DNA of 64,000 nucleotides from Gimibacter soli (GCF_028463845.1 NZ_CP116805.1:1860001-1924000); one strand, 5' to 3'; shown: positions 25,531 to 35,313, counted from the stretch's first letter. Made by a program: numbers and translations. Notes: a model not told the origin generated them from the sequence alone.

Positions 25531-26499
25531 TCAGCTGAGGCCCGCCTTGCGGCGCAGGTCAGCCCCGTTGCCGCCGCGCCACTGGCGGATCAGTTGCTCA
25601 AGGATCAGGTCGCGTTCAGTGGGCAGCATCACCTTGAGGACGACATACATATTGCCGACCTCATCCCGCCGCTTCACGCCCTTGCCTTTCAGGCGCAGCC
25701 GCTTGCCGGAGGACGAACCTTTCGGGATACGGATGGTGAGGCGCCCCTTCGGGGTCGGTACCTCGATATCGCCGCCGAGGATCGCCTCATCGAGCGAGAT
25801 CGGCAGTTCGAGAAGGATATCAAGCCCGTCGCGGGTATAGTAGGGGTGCGGGGCCACACGGATTTCAATCAGCGCATCGCCCTTGAGCGCCGTCGCCGTG
25901 CCGGGGCCACCCTGGCCAACAAGCCGGATCACCTGACCGTCCTGAATGCCCTCGGGGATCTTGATATCGACCGAGCGGCCGTCATTCAGCCGCAGGCGGC
26001 GCGTACCGCCCGAGATCGATTCCTCGAAGCCGATGGTCAGCTCGTAATTGACATCAAGGCCGCGGCGCGGGCCGCCCTTTGGCTTGGCGCTGCCGGCATC
26101 GCCCGCCGCACCCTTGCGGCCACGCCCGCCGGAGAAGCGGAAAAATTCGGAAAAGATGTCGGACGTGTCTTCGAAATCGAAGCCTTCGCCTGTGCGCCCC
26201 TTGCCGCCAAAGCCGAAGCCGCCAGCGCCCTTGCCGCCGGGCTTGGCATACCATTCATCATGATAGGCGTGGCGTTCGTTGCCCTGATCGTCGATCTCGC
26301 CGCGGTCATAACGGCCTCGCTGCGCCTCGTCGCCAAGGATATGATAGGCGGCCGAGACTTCCTTGAATTTCTCGGCAATCGCCGCATTGTCCTTGTTGCG
26401 GTCGGGGTGATATTTCTTGGCAAGCGACCGGTAAGCCTTCTTGATGTCATCCGGGCTCGCCTGGCGCTCAACGCCGAGAATTTGATAGAGGTCTCGCAT
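25531..26499 (-). CDS. DnaJ-like cochaperone without zinc finger (CbpA type)
   Basis: A 322-residue Hsp40. The J domain (about 1-68) includes the HPD tripeptide in YHPDRNKD, which stimulates DnaK. A Gly/Phe-rich linker (GGKGAGGFGFGGKG) follows, then two beta-barrel substrate-binding domains. The CxxCxGxG zinc repeats of DnaJ are absent, so it is CbpA-like. ATG 26499 is the natural J-domain start; the frame is open 22 codons further. It heads a minus-strand run with yihY, fabI and aroC, and is divergent from pdxH. Confidence 0.9.
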   Translation of the reverse strand: MRDLYQILGVERQASPDDIKKAYRSLAKKYHPDRNKDNAAIAEKFKEVSAAYHILGDEAQRGRYDRGEIDDQGNERHAYHDEWYAKPGGKGAGGFGFGGKGRTGEGFDFEDTSDIFSEFFRFSGGRGRKGAAGDAGSAKPKGGPRRGLDVNYELTIGFEESISGGTRRLRLNDGRSVDIKIPEGIQDGQVIRLVGQGGPGTATALKGDALIEIRVAPHPYYTRDGLDILLELPISLDEAILGGDIEVPTPKGRLTIRIPKGSSSGKRLRLKGKGVKRRDEVGNMYVVLKVMLPTERDLILEQLIRQWRGGNGADLRRKAGLS

Positions 26500-26609
26500 C
26501 ACAAGGTCTTGTCCGTCTGATAAACTCGAATACTCTGCTTGCGCCACCCCAATATAAGATGCCATGCGTCTGCTGCAACTGACAAAACCAACAAGGGAAG
26601 TTCCCTGCC

Positions 26610-27212
26610 ATGACAGCCGAGACCGCCGAATATACCAAACCCTTCGATATCTTCACCGAATGGATGAAGGAAGCCGAGGCAAACGAGCCCAATGACCCGA
26701 ACGGCATGGCGCTCGCCACGGTGGATGCTGAAGGGCGACCGAGCCTGCGTATGGTGCTGCTGAAGGGCTGGGCCGAGGATGGTTTCCGGTTCTTCACGAA
26801 CCTCACCAGCCGCAAGGGGCATGACCTTGAGGCCAACCAGAATGTGGCACTTCTGTTTCACTGGAAGTCGCTGCGCCGCCAGATTCGCATCGAAGGCAGC
26901 GTTTCACCGGTGACGACCGAGGAAGCCGACGAATATTTCGCATCGCGCCCGCGCGGCAGCCGGATTGGCGCCTGGGCGTCCAAACAATCGGCGCCGATGG
27001 AAGGCCGGTTCGAGTTTGAAGGGCGGATCGCCAAATATACGACCGAGTATGCGGTGGGTGAAATTCCGCGCCCGGACTTCTGGTCGGGCTTTCTTGTCAC
27101 CCCGAAGCGGTTCGAATTCTGGATGGACCGTCCCTTCCGCCTGCATGACCGGCATCAGTATGACCTGACCGAAGATGGGACAGGTTGGTCGGTCAGCACC
27201 TTGTATCCCTGA
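26610..27212 (+). CDS. pdxH: Pyridoxamine 5'-phosphate oxidase
   Basis: Oxidises PNP and PMP to PLP with FMN. The 200-residue protein has the family core: RMVLLKGW, FFTNLTSRKG, SRIGAWASKQS and the substrate loop FRLHDR. It is about 18 residues shorter than the E. coli enzyme at the N terminus, lacking the GGLRRRD stretch, and ends STLYP where E. coli ends DRLAP. The arginines assigned to the E. coli allosteric PLP site are therefore missing. Its ribosome site lies inside a small hairpin, AGGGA (26594-26598) with TCCCT (26602-26606). Confidence 0.93.
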   Translation: MTAETAEYTKPFDIFTEWMKEAEANEPNDPNGMALATVDAEGRPSLRMVLLKGWAEDGFRFFTNLTSRKGHDLEANQNVALLFHWKSLRRQIRIEGSVSPVTTEEADEYFASRPRGSRIGAWASKQSAPMEGRFEFEGRIAKYTTEYAVGEIPRPDFWSGFLVTPKRFEFWMDRPFRLHDRHQYDLTEDGTGWSVSTLYP

Positions 27213-27223
27213 GACTGGCGGCT

Positions 27224-27264
27224 GGATCGAATCGGATTTCGAATCACAATGTGTGATTCGATCC
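27224..27264. promoter_or_regulatory. Nested palindrome with three GANTC sites
   Basis: GGATCGAATC (27224-27233) pairs with GATTCGATCC (27255-27264). Inside, CGAATCACA (27240-27248) pairs with TGTGATTCG (27252-27260) across ATG. GANTC, the CcrM methylation site, occurs at 27229, 27241 and 27255. It lies about 105 bases before the chemoreceptor start, a place where methylation-dependent regulators such as GcrA could act. Confidence 0.5.
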
Positions 27265-27367
27265 AATATGTCATGGGTTTGAAACAAATCCTCCGCACTG
27301 AGGCGCAATGATAGCTGGGCATTGAACGCTGGTTCTGCCCCTTCAATTGGCCTTTGGAGTGTTTTCC

Positions 27368-29458
27368 ATGCTTTCCCTGTCGATCCGTGCACGCCTCTTT
27401 GTCGGTTTCGCCCTTGTCATTCTGCTGCTGGCCGGGGTCAGCCTCCGCTCCACTTTGGAGATGAGCGGGCTTGATGATGTTGCCGCCCGCGTCAGCGAGC
27501 GCACGGAGACGGTGGCGGCGGTCAACCGCTTTATCTCGGCGATTGACCGGCAGGGGGCAGCGCTTCGCACCTTTGCTTTCTCGCGCCGCCCGGGCGATGG
27601 ACTGCGCGCCGAGGAAGCTGCGGTGCGAACGGTGGAAAGCCGCGATCTGTTGTTCGCAGCGCTCACGAGCCCGGAGGATGCCGATGTCCGCACTGCCATC
27701 GAAGCCGAATCGGAAAGTTTCCGTCAGGTGTTTGAAAGCCTGAAAGGGCGGCTCGGCGCGGATACCGACGCTTTCATCGTGGCTATGGGCGGCAGTCGCG
27801 CGCTTGATGCCTCGACCGCTACTTTCGAGGGCTTTCTGAAAAAGCTGCCGGGCGAGGGCGCCTCGCTTGCGCCGCAGGCGAAGCCGCTTGTCACCCAGTT
27901 CACCCAGTCGTCGCTTGCCTATTTCAGTTCGGGGCTCACGGCGGACTATGAAAAGGCGATTGCCGACGGCGAGGCCATCGATGCACTGGTGCGCACCGCC
28001 ACTGCAGGCGCCAAGGGGATGAGCCGCAAGGAGACGGCGGCGCTACGGTTCTTCCGCCGCGATAGCGATCTTGTCCGCCAGAATGTGCGCCAGCGCCGCG
28101 CCGTACAGGTGGCCGTTGATGATGCGCTTGCCGAGCTTGAGGCCGTGGCCGGGCGGCTTGGCGAGCTCTCAACCGATGTACAATCCCGGGCCGTAGCAGC
28201 ACAGGGCACGGCGCTCACCCGCATGGTGACGGCGATTGGCGAGACAATGAGTTCAAGCCTCTGGGGGCTCCTCCTTGGTGCGGTGGCTGCCATGGCGACG
28301 GCCTTTGTGATCGGCCTCAGCATCCGCAACCCGCTTGCCCGTATCACCGAAGCGCTGGAGGCATTGGCACGCGGTGAAAAGTCGGTCGTTGTGCCCTATA
28401 CCGAACGCAAGGATGAACTTGGCCGGGTAGCAAACGCCGCCGAGGTCTTCAAGGCGAGTGCCCTTGAAATGGAACGGATCGCGCTTGAAAAGGCCGCCGT
28501 GGAGCAGGCCGCCGTTGAAGCCCGTCGCACGGCGAAGGAAGAAGAAGACCGCAGGACCGATGAAGCCCGCCGCGAAGCCGAGGAACGCGAGGCCGAGGCC
28601 CGCCGCGTCCGTCAGGCTCAGCGTCTGCAAATGGCGGAGCAGTTTGAGGCCCGCGTCATGGGCGTCGTGGAAGCCGTGAACGGTGCCGCCAACCGGATCG
28701 TGAACGCGACCGAGGTGCTGGCTGAAAACATGGAGCGGACTTCTGGTGAAGTTGCCTCCTCACATCAGGTGTCCTCGGAAGGCGCGAGCAACGCTAATGC
28801 CGTGGCAGGGGCCGCCGAGCAATTGACTTCCTCGATCTCGGAAATCAGCAACAGCCTCGCTGAAAGCGCGGCAATCGCCGAAGCTGCCGTGAAGGACGTC
28901 GGCACCACGGCGGTTACGATGGACGGGCTTGCCGCGGCGGTCGAGCGGATCGGCTCTGTCCTGCACCTGATCCGTGACATTGCTGACCAGACCAACCTTC
29001 TGGCGCTTAACGCCACCATCGAAGCTGCGCGCGCCGGTGAGGCGGGCAGGGGCTTTGCTGTGGTGGCAAGCGAAGTGAAAAACCTGGCGTCCGAATCCCG
29101 CCGGGCAACCGAGGAAATCTCGGCCTATATCGCAGAAATCCAGACGGTTTCGGCGGACGCCGGCACGGCGATTTCAGGGATCGGCGGCACTATCGAGCGG
29201 ATGAACGACGTCGCCCAGACTGTCGCCAATGCGGTGCGCGAGCAATCCGGGGCAACGGAAGAGATTTCCCACAATGTTGTCCGCGTGGCGGAAGGCGCTG
29301 AAACCGTGCGGTCGAGCATTCTTGTGGTGGGCGAGGCGGCAAGTGCGACGCAGGCCCGCGCCGAGGAACTGAAAGTCGACGCCCATGCGCTGACCGGCGA
29401 GGCGGCGGCTCTGAAGGCGGAGGTCGAGGCGTTTCTGGCAGAAATCAGAGCGGCCTGA
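27368..29458 (+). CDS. Methyl-accepting chemotaxis protein
   Basis: A 696-residue transmembrane receptor. TM1 spans about 10-29 and TM2 about 298-318. Between them is a long, mainly helical periplasmic sensor region of about 270 residues, of helical-bundle rather than Cache type as far as I can see. HAMP follows TM2, then a highly charged coiled coil and the signalling domain whose conserved tip is [21 protein letters not shown]. There is no C-terminal CheR/CheB pentapeptide. Ligand unknown. ATG 27368 follows GGAG. It stands alone, so che genes are elsewhere. Confidence 0.9.
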   Translation: MLSLSIRARLFVGFALVILLLAGVSLRSTLEMSGLDDVAARVSERTETVAAVNRFISAIDRQGAALRTFAFSRRPGDGLRAEEAAVRTVESRDLLFAALTSPEDADVRTAIEAESESFRQVFESLKGRLGADTDAFIVAMGGSRALDASTATFEGFLKKLPGEGASLAPQAKPLVTQFTQSSLAYFSSGLTADYEKAIADGEAIDALVRTATAGAKGMSRKETAALRFFRRDSDLVRQNVRQRRAVQVAVDDALAELEAVAGRLGELSTDVQSRAVAAQGTALTRMVTAIGETMSSSLWGLLLGAVAAMATAFVIGLSIRNPLARITEALEALARGEKSVVVPYTERKDELGRVANAAEVFKASALEMERIALEKAAVEQAAVEARRTAKEEEDRRTDEARREAEEREAEARRVRQAQRLQMAEQFEARVMGVVEAVNGAANRIVNATEVLAENMERTSGEVASSHQVSSEGASNANAVAGAAEQLTSSISEISNSLAESAAIAEAAVKDVGTTAVTMDGLAAAVERIGSVLHLIRDIADQTNLLALNATIEAARAGEAGRGFAVVASEVKNLASESRRATEEISAYIAEIQTVSADAGTAISGIGGTIERMNDVAQTVANAVREQSGATEEISHNVVRVAEGAETVRSSILVVGEAASATQARAEELKVDAHALTGEAAALKAEVEAFLAEIRAA

Positions 29459-29541
29459 TCTCTTCATCTCCCTTTTTCATACTTGGCAGTACAGATTTTG
29501 ACGCTTAATCTGAACTTTCAAATCCTGGGAGGGGAAGTGAG

Positions 29542-30993
29542 ATGGATGGCATGCAGCCTGCCGGTACGCCGGCCGAAACGATCCGCGATATTCTGAATGC
29601 ACAGCGCAAGGCCTATCTGGCTGAAGGCGAGGTCACGCTCGAGACGCGACTTGACCGGCTGAAGCGCGCCCGCGCGGTGCTGATGGACAACAAGGATACC
29701 TTCATCCGCCTGATTTCCGAAGATTTCGGCAACCGCTCGGGCGATACCACGCTGTTCGCCGATGTCGTTGGCAGCCACGGGGCGCTTTCGGATGCCATCA
29801 AGCATACCGCCAAATGGATGAAGCCCGAGCGTCGCGGCCTGCCGTTCCCGCTGGGCCTGCTTGGTGCCAAGGCGCAGGTCGTGCCGCAGCCCAAAGGCGT
29901 TGTCGGCCTCATCACCCCCTGGAACTTCCCGCTGACGATGGTGTTTGTGCCCTTGGCCCAAATGCTGGCGGCGGGCAACCGGGTTGTCATCAAGCCGTCC
30001 GAATGGACGCCGAAAACCTCTGAATTCCTGAAAGAAGCCTTCGCCAAGGCCTTTGACCGCACCGAAGTTGCGGTGGTGACGGGCGGCGTGGAAACGAGCC
30101 AGGCCTTCGCCTCGCAGCGCTGGGACCATCTGATGTTCACGGGCGCGCCTGTGGTGGGCAAGCTGATCATGCGGGCGGCCTCCGAAAATCTGGTGCCCGT
30201 GACGCTTGAACTCGGCGGTAAGAGCCCGGTTGTGGTTGGCCGTTCGGCCGATATCGCGGAGACCGCCGAGCGGGTGGCGGTGTTCAAGCATATGAATGCC
30301 GGTCAGATCTGCCTCGCGCCCGATTATCTGAATGTGGCCGAAGAGCAGCGCGATGCATTTGTTGAAAGCTACACCAAGACGGTTGAGGGCATGTATCCGA
30401 CCATGCTGGCGAACGAGCAATATACCTCGATCATCACGCCGCGGCACCGCGAGCGGCTGGAAGGCTATATCGCCGATGCCCGCGCCAAGGGCGCCGATGT
30501 GCGGATCATCAATCCGGCGAACGAGAATTTCGAAGGCCAGAACCAGACGAACAAGCTGCCGTCTGCCCTGATCCTCAACCCGACCGACGATATGAAGGTG
30601 ATGCAGGAAGAAATCTTCGGCCCCATCCTGCCGGTGCGCACCTACAAGCAGGTTGATGAAGTCATCGACTATGTGAATGACCGCGAACGTCCGCTGGCGC
30701 TCTATTACATGGGCAATGATGACGCCGAGCAGAAACAGGTTGTCACGCGCACCACGTCGGGCGGGGTGACGGTGAATGACTGCCTCTGGCACGGCGCCCA
30801 CGAAACGCTGCCGTTTGGCGGCGTCGGCAACAGCGGCATCGGCTGCTATCACGGCCATGACGGCTTCAAGGAGTTCAGCCATATGAAGCCGGTCTTAAAG
30901 CACCCGAAACGCAGCATTGGCCGGCTGATGGGCATTGTGCCGCCCTATACCGACAAGCTGAAGAAAATGATGGCAATGCAACTGAAGAAGTAA
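29542..30993 (+). CDS. Aldehyde dehydrogenase (coniferyl-aldehyde dehydrogenase-like)
   Basis: A 483-residue NAD(P)-dependent aldehyde dehydrogenase. TPWNFPL and FTGAPVVGK bind cofactor, ELGGKSP carries the catalytic Glu and NAGQICLAPDY the nucleophilic Cys. The length and pattern (GLLGAKAQVVPQPKGVVG) fit the coniferyl-aldehyde dehydrogenase (CalB) group, which also oxidises medium-chain and aromatic aldehydes, so the name is a family label. GGAGGGGAAG precedes the ATG. It opens a plus-strand run with an alcohol dehydrogenase next. Confidence 0.87.
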   Translation: MDGMQPAGTPAETIRDILNAQRKAYLAEGEVTLETRLDRLKRARAVLMDNKDTFIRLISEDFGNRSGDTTLFADVVGSHGALSDAIKHTAKWMKPERRGLPFPLGLLGAKAQVVPQPKGVVGLITPWNFPLTMVFVPLAQMLAAGNRVVIKPSEWTPKTSEFLKEAFAKAFDRTEVAVVTGGVETSQAFASQRWDHLMFTGAPVVGKLIMRAASENLVPVTLELGGKSPVVVGRSADIAETAERVAVFKHMNAGQICLAPDYLNVAEEQRDAFVESYTKTVEGMYPTMLANEQYTSIITPRHRERLEGYIADARAKGADVRIINPANENFEGQNQTNKLPSALILNPTDDMKVMQEEIFGPILPVRTYKQVDEVIDYVNDRERPLALYYMGNDDAEQKQVVTRTTSGGVTVNDCLWHGAHETLPFGGVGNSGIGCYHGHDGFKEFSHMKPVLKHPKRSIGRLMGIVPPYTDKLKKMMAMQLKK

Positions 30994-31003
30994 GGGCAGG
31001 CTA

Positions 31004-32161
31004 GTGACTGACCTTGGCTTCCAGTTCCGCACCGTCGGCGCCGTACTCTGTGAAGACGGCGCCGCTTCCCGCCTTGGTGACATTCTGGCTGCACGGTTCG
31101 ACCGTGCGCCGGTGCTTGTCGTCACCGATCCCGGCATCATCAAGCTCGGCCTTGCCGGGGCGGCCATCGCTTCGCTTGAGGCGGCCGGTTTTGCACCTGC
31201 AGTGTTCGATGCTGTAACCGCTGATCCTGCCGATCATGTGGTTTTGGCCGCGACCGAAGCCGCAACTCGGCACGGTGCCGGAATAATTGTGGGCTTTGGT
31301 GGTGGCAGCTCGATGGATGTGGCGAAGCTCGTTGCCGTCCTCGCCAAGGGGCGGGAACCGCTTTCGGATATCTACGGGCTCGACAAGATCAAATCCGGTC
31401 GCCTGCCGCTTGTGCAGGTGCCGACGACCGCTGGCACGGGCTCGGAAGTCACCTCTGTAGCGATTGTCACGACCGGCGAGACGACCAAGGCAGGGGTGGG
31501 TTCGCCCGTATTGCTGGCTGACCTCGCGCTTCTCGATGCTACGCTGACGACCGGCTTGCCGCGCCATGTGACGGCAGCAACCGGGATCGACGCGATGGTG
31601 CATGCGATTGAAGCTTTCACCAGCCGTATCAAGAAAAACCCGGTGTCGGATGCCTTTGCCCGGCAGGCGCTGAAGATGCTTGGCGGCAACCTGTTGAAAG
31701 CCTGCGGGAACGAGGTCTCGCTGGATGCCCGCCGCGCCATGCTGACGGGTGCGATGCTTGCCGGTACTGCTTTCGCGAATGCACCGGTCGCTGCCGTGCA
31801 TGCGCTGGCATACCCCGTGGGTGGCATCTTTCATGTGCCGCACGGGCTTTCGAACGCGCTGGTGTTGCCGCATGTGATGCGCTTCAACCTGCCGGCGGCG
31901 TTCGAATTTTACGGCGAGCTTGCAGCTGACCTCGGTCTTGCGGGCGATACCACACCGGCCCGCGCGGAGGCGCTGATTGCATGGCTTGAGGGGCTCATTG
32001 AGGCGACCGGTATCGAACGGCGCTTGCGCGAGGTGGGCGTTGCGGAGAATGATGTGGAAAGGCTGGCGGAAGACGCGATGCTGCAGACCCGCCTTCTCGT
32101 CAATAATCCGCGCGAGGTGACCCTCTCTGACGCCCGTGCCATCTATGAGGCCACCTGGTGA
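31004..32161 (+). CDS. Iron-containing alcohol dehydrogenase
   Basis: A 385-residue group III alcohol dehydrogenase that interconverts an alcohol and aldehyde or ketone with NAD(P). GGGSSMDVAK and PTTAGTGSE bind nucleotide; metal ligands are expected in GIDAMVHAIEAF and GGIFHVPHGLSNA. Start is GTG, 10 bases after the aldehyde dehydrogenase stop. With that enzyme it could take an alcohol to an acid. Its stop overlaps the next start by 4 bases (GTGA). Confidence 0.9.
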   Translation: MTDLGFQFRTVGAVLCEDGAASRLGDILAARFDRAPVLVVTDPGIIKLGLAGAAIASLEAAGFAPAVFDAVTADPADHVVLAATEAATRHGAGIIVGFGGGSSMDVAKLVAVLAKGREPLSDIYGLDKIKSGRLPLVQVPTTAGTGSEVTSVAIVTTGETTKAGVGSPVLLADLALLDATLTTGLPRHVTAATGIDAMVHAIEAFTSRIKKNPVSDAFARQALKMLGGNLLKACGNEVSLDARRAMLTGAMLAGTAFANAPVAAVHALAYPVGGIFHVPHGLSNALVLPHVMRFNLPAAFEFYGELAADLGLAGDTTPARAEALIAWLEGLIEATGIERRLREVGVAENDVERLAEDAMLQTRLLVNNPREVTLSDARAIYEATW

Positions 32162-32598
32162 CAGCTGAACGTCCGATCTTTCGTCCGCTCGATGCCTTTC
32201 CGGTGCGGGCTCCGGTCCAGACACGCTGGGACGATAACGACATCTACGGCCATGTGAACAACGTGGTCTATTATAGCTATTTCGATACGGTGGTGAACCG
32301 CCACCTAATCGAGGCGGGGGCGCTGGATATCCACGACGGCGAAGTGATCGGCCTTGTGGTGGAAACCGGCTGCCGCTACTGCGCACCGCTTGCCTTCCCC
32401 GAGCCCGTGACGGCGGGGATGGGGGTCGCCCATGTGGGGCGTTCGAGCGTGCGATACGAAATCGGCCTTTACGGCGCCGACCACGCGGAGGCAGCGGCGG
32501 AAGGCTTCTTCATTCATGTTTATGTGGACCGCGCGACAAGGCGCCCGACTGAACTGCCCGCGCGGTTCCGCGAGGTGCTCGAGGCCGCAAGGTTCTGA
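32158..32598 (+). CDS. Hotdog acyl-CoA thioesterase (4HBT family)
   Basis: A 146-residue single hotdog-fold protein. TRWDDNDIYGHVNNVVYYSYFD near residues 22-43 is the YbgC/4HBT signature with its catalytic Asp and the HVNN motif. It likely cleaves acyl-CoAs, releasing CoA. The GTG start overlaps the alcohol dehydrogenase stop, so the two are co-translated. Confidence 0.88.
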   Translation: MTAERPIFRPLDAFPVRAPVQTRWDDNDIYGHVNNVVYYSYFDTVVNRHLIEAGALDIHDGEVIGLVVETGCRYCAPLAFPEPVTAGMGVAHVGRSSVRYEIGLYGADHAEAAAEGFFIHVYVDRATRRPTELPARFREVLEAARF

Positions 32599-32619
32599 TC
32601 CATTTCCGGGGAGGGAAGT

Positions 32620-33423
32620 ATGGACGTTAAAGACAAGGTCATCATCATCACGGGCGGCGCCAGCGGCATCGGCAAGGCGCTGGCCGAGCTGTTCGCCAAG
32701 GAAGGTGCCAGGGCGATTGCCGTGACTGACGTCAATCAGGAAGGCGTTGACGCTGTCGCCAAGGGCATTGGCGCGGTCGCCATCCCCTATGTGATGGATG
32801 TGACGAGTGAAGCTGCCGTGAAGGCGGTTGTTGACGAGATGACGGCAAAGTTCGGCGGTGTGGACCTTTATGTGTCGAACGCCGGTATCCTGTTCTCGGA
32901 CGCGCCGGACTGGACGGCAATCAGCCAGTCTGAAGCCCAATGGGACAAGATATGGAAAGTGAATGTCTATGCCCACGTCATCGCCTGCCGCGCCGTGTTG
33001 CCGCAGATGCGGGAGCGCAAGTCGGGCGGCATCCTGATCACGGCGTCTGCCGCCGGGCTCCTGTCGCAGATTGGCGATACCAGCTATTCCACCACCAAGC
33101 ATGCGGCGGTCGGCTTTGCCGAAAGCCTGGCGATCAGCCACGGCGACGATGGCATCTGGGTCGGTGCACTGTGCCCGCAGGCGGTGGATACCGCGATGGT
33201 GCGCGGCGCGCGGGACAGTTCGGCGACGCTTGACGGCGTGATGCCCGCCGAGGAACTGGCAAAACGCACGCTTGCCGCCATGCGCGAGGGCCGCTTCATG
33301 ATCCGCCCGCATGAGGAAGTGGAAACCTATTTCAAGCACAAGGCGGAAAATTACGACCGCTGGGTCGGCGGGATGCGCAAGCTGCGCCGCATGCAGATGG
33401 AAAAAACCGGCCGCCCGATCTGA
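32620..33423 (+). CDS. SDR-family oxidoreductase
   Basis: A classical short-chain dehydrogenase of 267 residues: TGGASGIGKA for NAD(P), NAG at the cofactor wall, and Ser plus YSTTK for catalysis. An acidic residue after the second strand (VTDVN) hints at NAD. Substrate unknown; position suggests a hydroxyacyl-CoA or alcohol in the same route as its neighbours. The long C-terminal helix ending in RRMQMEKTGRPI is unusual for a small SDR. Confidence 0.87.
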   Translation: MDVKDKVIIITGGASGIGKALAELFAKEGARAIAVTDVNQEGVDAVAKGIGAVAIPYVMDVTSEAAVKAVVDEMTAKFGGVDLYVSNAGILFSDAPDWTAISQSEAQWDKIWKVNVYAHVIACRAVLPQMRERKSGGILITASAAGLLSQIGDTSYSTTKHAAVGFAESLAISHGDDGIWVGALCPQAVDTAMVRGARDSSATLDGVMPAEELAKRTLAAMREGRFMIRPHEEVETYFKHKAENYDRWVGGMRKLRRMQMEKTGRPI

Positions 33424-33460
33424 GGCAGCTTTTGAAGGATACGACACCGGGGAGGGTGAC

Positions 33461-34240
33461 ATGGACTATACGAAACTGATGGATTTCACCGGCAAGACGG
33501 TTCTAGTTTCCGGTGCCTCGCGCGGGATCGGCGAGCAGATCGTACGTGGCTTTGCCGCAAACGGCGCCAAGGTGATTGTTTCCTCGCGCGATCAGGACGC
33601 TTGCGAGGCAGTGGCGGCGAGCATCAGAAAAGCCGGCGGTGACGCGGTCGCCAAGGCGGCGCACGCTGGCCATATGGAAGCCGTGAATGCGCTTTTCGAC
33701 TGGATCGATGCCGAGTTCGGCGGGCTTGATGTGCTTGTCAATTGCGGCGGCACCAACCCCTTCTTCGGGCTGATCGGGGACACGCCCGAGGCGGCGTTCG
33801 ACAAGACAATCGACGTGAACCTCAAAGGCCCGTTCTATATGTCGTCCCGCGCCGTGAAGCAGATGCAGAAGCGCGGCGGCGGGGCCATCGTCAATGTGGC
33901 CTCGATCAACGGCATCCGCCCCGGCAACCTGCAGGGCATCTATTCGATGACCAAGGCGGCGATGATCAACATGACCCACGCCTTCGCCCGCGAATATGGC
34001 AAGGACGGCATCCGCGTGAACGCGATCTGCCCCGGTTTCATCGCCACCAAGATGACGTCCGTTTTCCAGCAAAATGACGAGTTGATGGACAAGATCACGT
34101 CCGCCTTCCCGATCCCGCGGGTCGGTCAGCCGGAAGACATGGTGGCGGGTGTGATGTATCTTGCCTCGGACGCTGCCGGCTTCACCACGGGCACCACGCT
34201 TGTGATGGACGGCGGCTACACCACGGGAGGCGGGATGTGA
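33461..34240 (+). CDS. SDR-family oxidoreductase (3-oxoacyl reductase-like)
   Basis: A 259-residue classical SDR. SGASRGIGEQ binds cofactor, NCGGTNPF replaces the usual NNAG, and Ser plus YSMTK form the active site. Arg after strand 2 (SSRDQD) suggests NADPH. It looks like the FabG-type reductases used on 3-oxo or other oxoacyl-CoAs. ATG follows GGGGAGGG. Its stop overlaps the kinase start (GTGA), a strong sign that the two act in one pathway. Confidence 0.88.
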   Translation: MDYTKLMDFTGKTVLVSGASRGIGEQIVRGFAANGAKVIVSSRDQDACEAVAASIRKAGGDAVAKAAHAGHMEAVNALFDWIDAEFGGLDVLVNCGGTNPFFGLIGDTPEAAFDKTIDVNLKGPFYMSSRAVKQMQKRGGGAIVNVASINGIRPGNLQGIYSMTKAAMINMTHAFAREYGKDGIRVNAICPGFIATKMTSVFQQNDELMDKITSAFPIPRVGQPEDMVAGVMYLASDAAGFTTGTTLVMDGGYTTGGGM

Positions 34241-35313
34241 GCGACGCGACCAACAAGAAAATCGATGTTCGGCCCGGCGAGGAGCTGAACACCGCCGAGA
34301 TCGACGCCTTCCTGAAGGCGCGGATCGGCGGTCTGAAGGGTGAACCGCTCATTCGCCAGTTCGCGAGCGGCCATTCGAACCTGACCTATTCGATTGTTTA
34401 CGAGAACAAGCGGCTGGTCCTGCGCCGTCCGCCCTTCGGTACTCGGCCGAAATCGGGCCACAGCATGATCCGCGAATTCCGCGTTATGAATGCGCTGAAG
34501 CCGGTCTACCCGGCGGTACCCGTCACCCACTTCCATGTGCCGGACGAAGAAAGCCCGCTGGGCGTCGAGTTCTATGTGATGGACGAGGTCGAAGGCTACA
34601 AGATCGACCGCGACATGCCAGCGGGCCTCAATTTCGATGCTGCCAAGAACCGGGCGCTTTGCGAATCCTTCTTCGAGAAGCTGATCGAACTGCATGCCGT
34701 GGATTTCAAGGCCATCGGCCTTGGCGATTTCGGGCACCCCGAAGGCTATGTCGAGCGCCAGATCAAGGGTTGGAACGGCCGGTACGAGAAGGTCATCACC
34801 GATGACGTCGAAGACTTTGCCGATGTGCGCGGCTGGCTTGAGGCCAAGATGCCGGCGGGTGAGGTCGGCCACGCCATTGTGCACGGCGATTACCGGCTTG
34901 ATAATGCGATCCTCAACCTCGCCGATCCCCTGAAGATCGAAGCCATTCTGGATTGGGAGATCAGCGCGCTTGGTGATCCGCTGATGGACCTTGGCAACAC
35001 GCTGGCCTACTGGTCGCAGGCGGGAGATCCGGACAATATCCTCGCCATGCGGATGCAGCCCTCGAATGCGCCGGGTATGATGACGCGGCGCGAGATCGTT
35101 GATTTCTATCAGGCGAAAACCGGCATCGATTGCAGTCACTTCGATTTCTACCTGATCGCCGGCGTGTTCCGCCTCGCTGTGATCCTGCAGCAAATCTATT
35201 ACCGCTATTACCACGGCCAGACGCAGAACAAGGCGTTCGCAACCTTCGGCCAGCGCACGAATGCGCTTGGCCACTATGCAAGATCGTTGATCGAAGGATC
35301 GAATATCCGCTAG
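34237..35313 (+). CDS. APH-family phosphotransferase, ACAD10/11 kinase-domain-like
   Basis: A 358-residue kinase-like protein. FASGHSNLTYSI (42-53) is the nucleotide loop, the catalytic loop is HGDYRLDN (217-224), and the metal-binding Asp is in LDWE (238-241), all intact. The pattern LRRPPFGTRPKSGHSMIREFRV and FYVMDEVEG matches the kinase half of ACAD10/ACAD11 and LvaA rather than antibiotic kinases. Those enzymes phosphorylate the hydroxyl of 4-hydroxyacyl-CoAs. An ACAD10/11-like dehydrogenase lies 3.6 kb downstream. GTG start overlapping the SDR stop. Confidence 0.85.
   Translation: MSDATNKKIDVRPGEELNTAEIDAFLKARIGGLKGEPLIRQFASGHSNLTYSIVYENKRLVLRRPPFGTRPKSGHSMIREFRVMNALKPVYPAVPVTHFHVPDEESPLGVEFYVMDEVEGYKIDRDMPAGLNFDAAKNRALCESFFEKLIELHAVDFKAIGLGDFGHPEGYVERQIKGWNGRYEKVITDDVEDFADVRGWLEAKMPAGEVGHAIVHGDYRLDNAILNLADPLKIEAILDWEISALGDPLMDLGNTLAYWSQAGDPDNILAMRMQPSNAPGMMTRREIVDFYQAKTGIDCSHFDFYLIAGVFRLAVILQQIYYRYYHGQTQNKAFATFGQRTNALGHYARSLIEGSNIR

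Noticed and set aside
34237-35313. Aminoglycoside resistance kinase
   Set aside because: Motifs and neighbours match the ACAD10/11-LvaA group rather than antibiotic-modifying APH enzymes.
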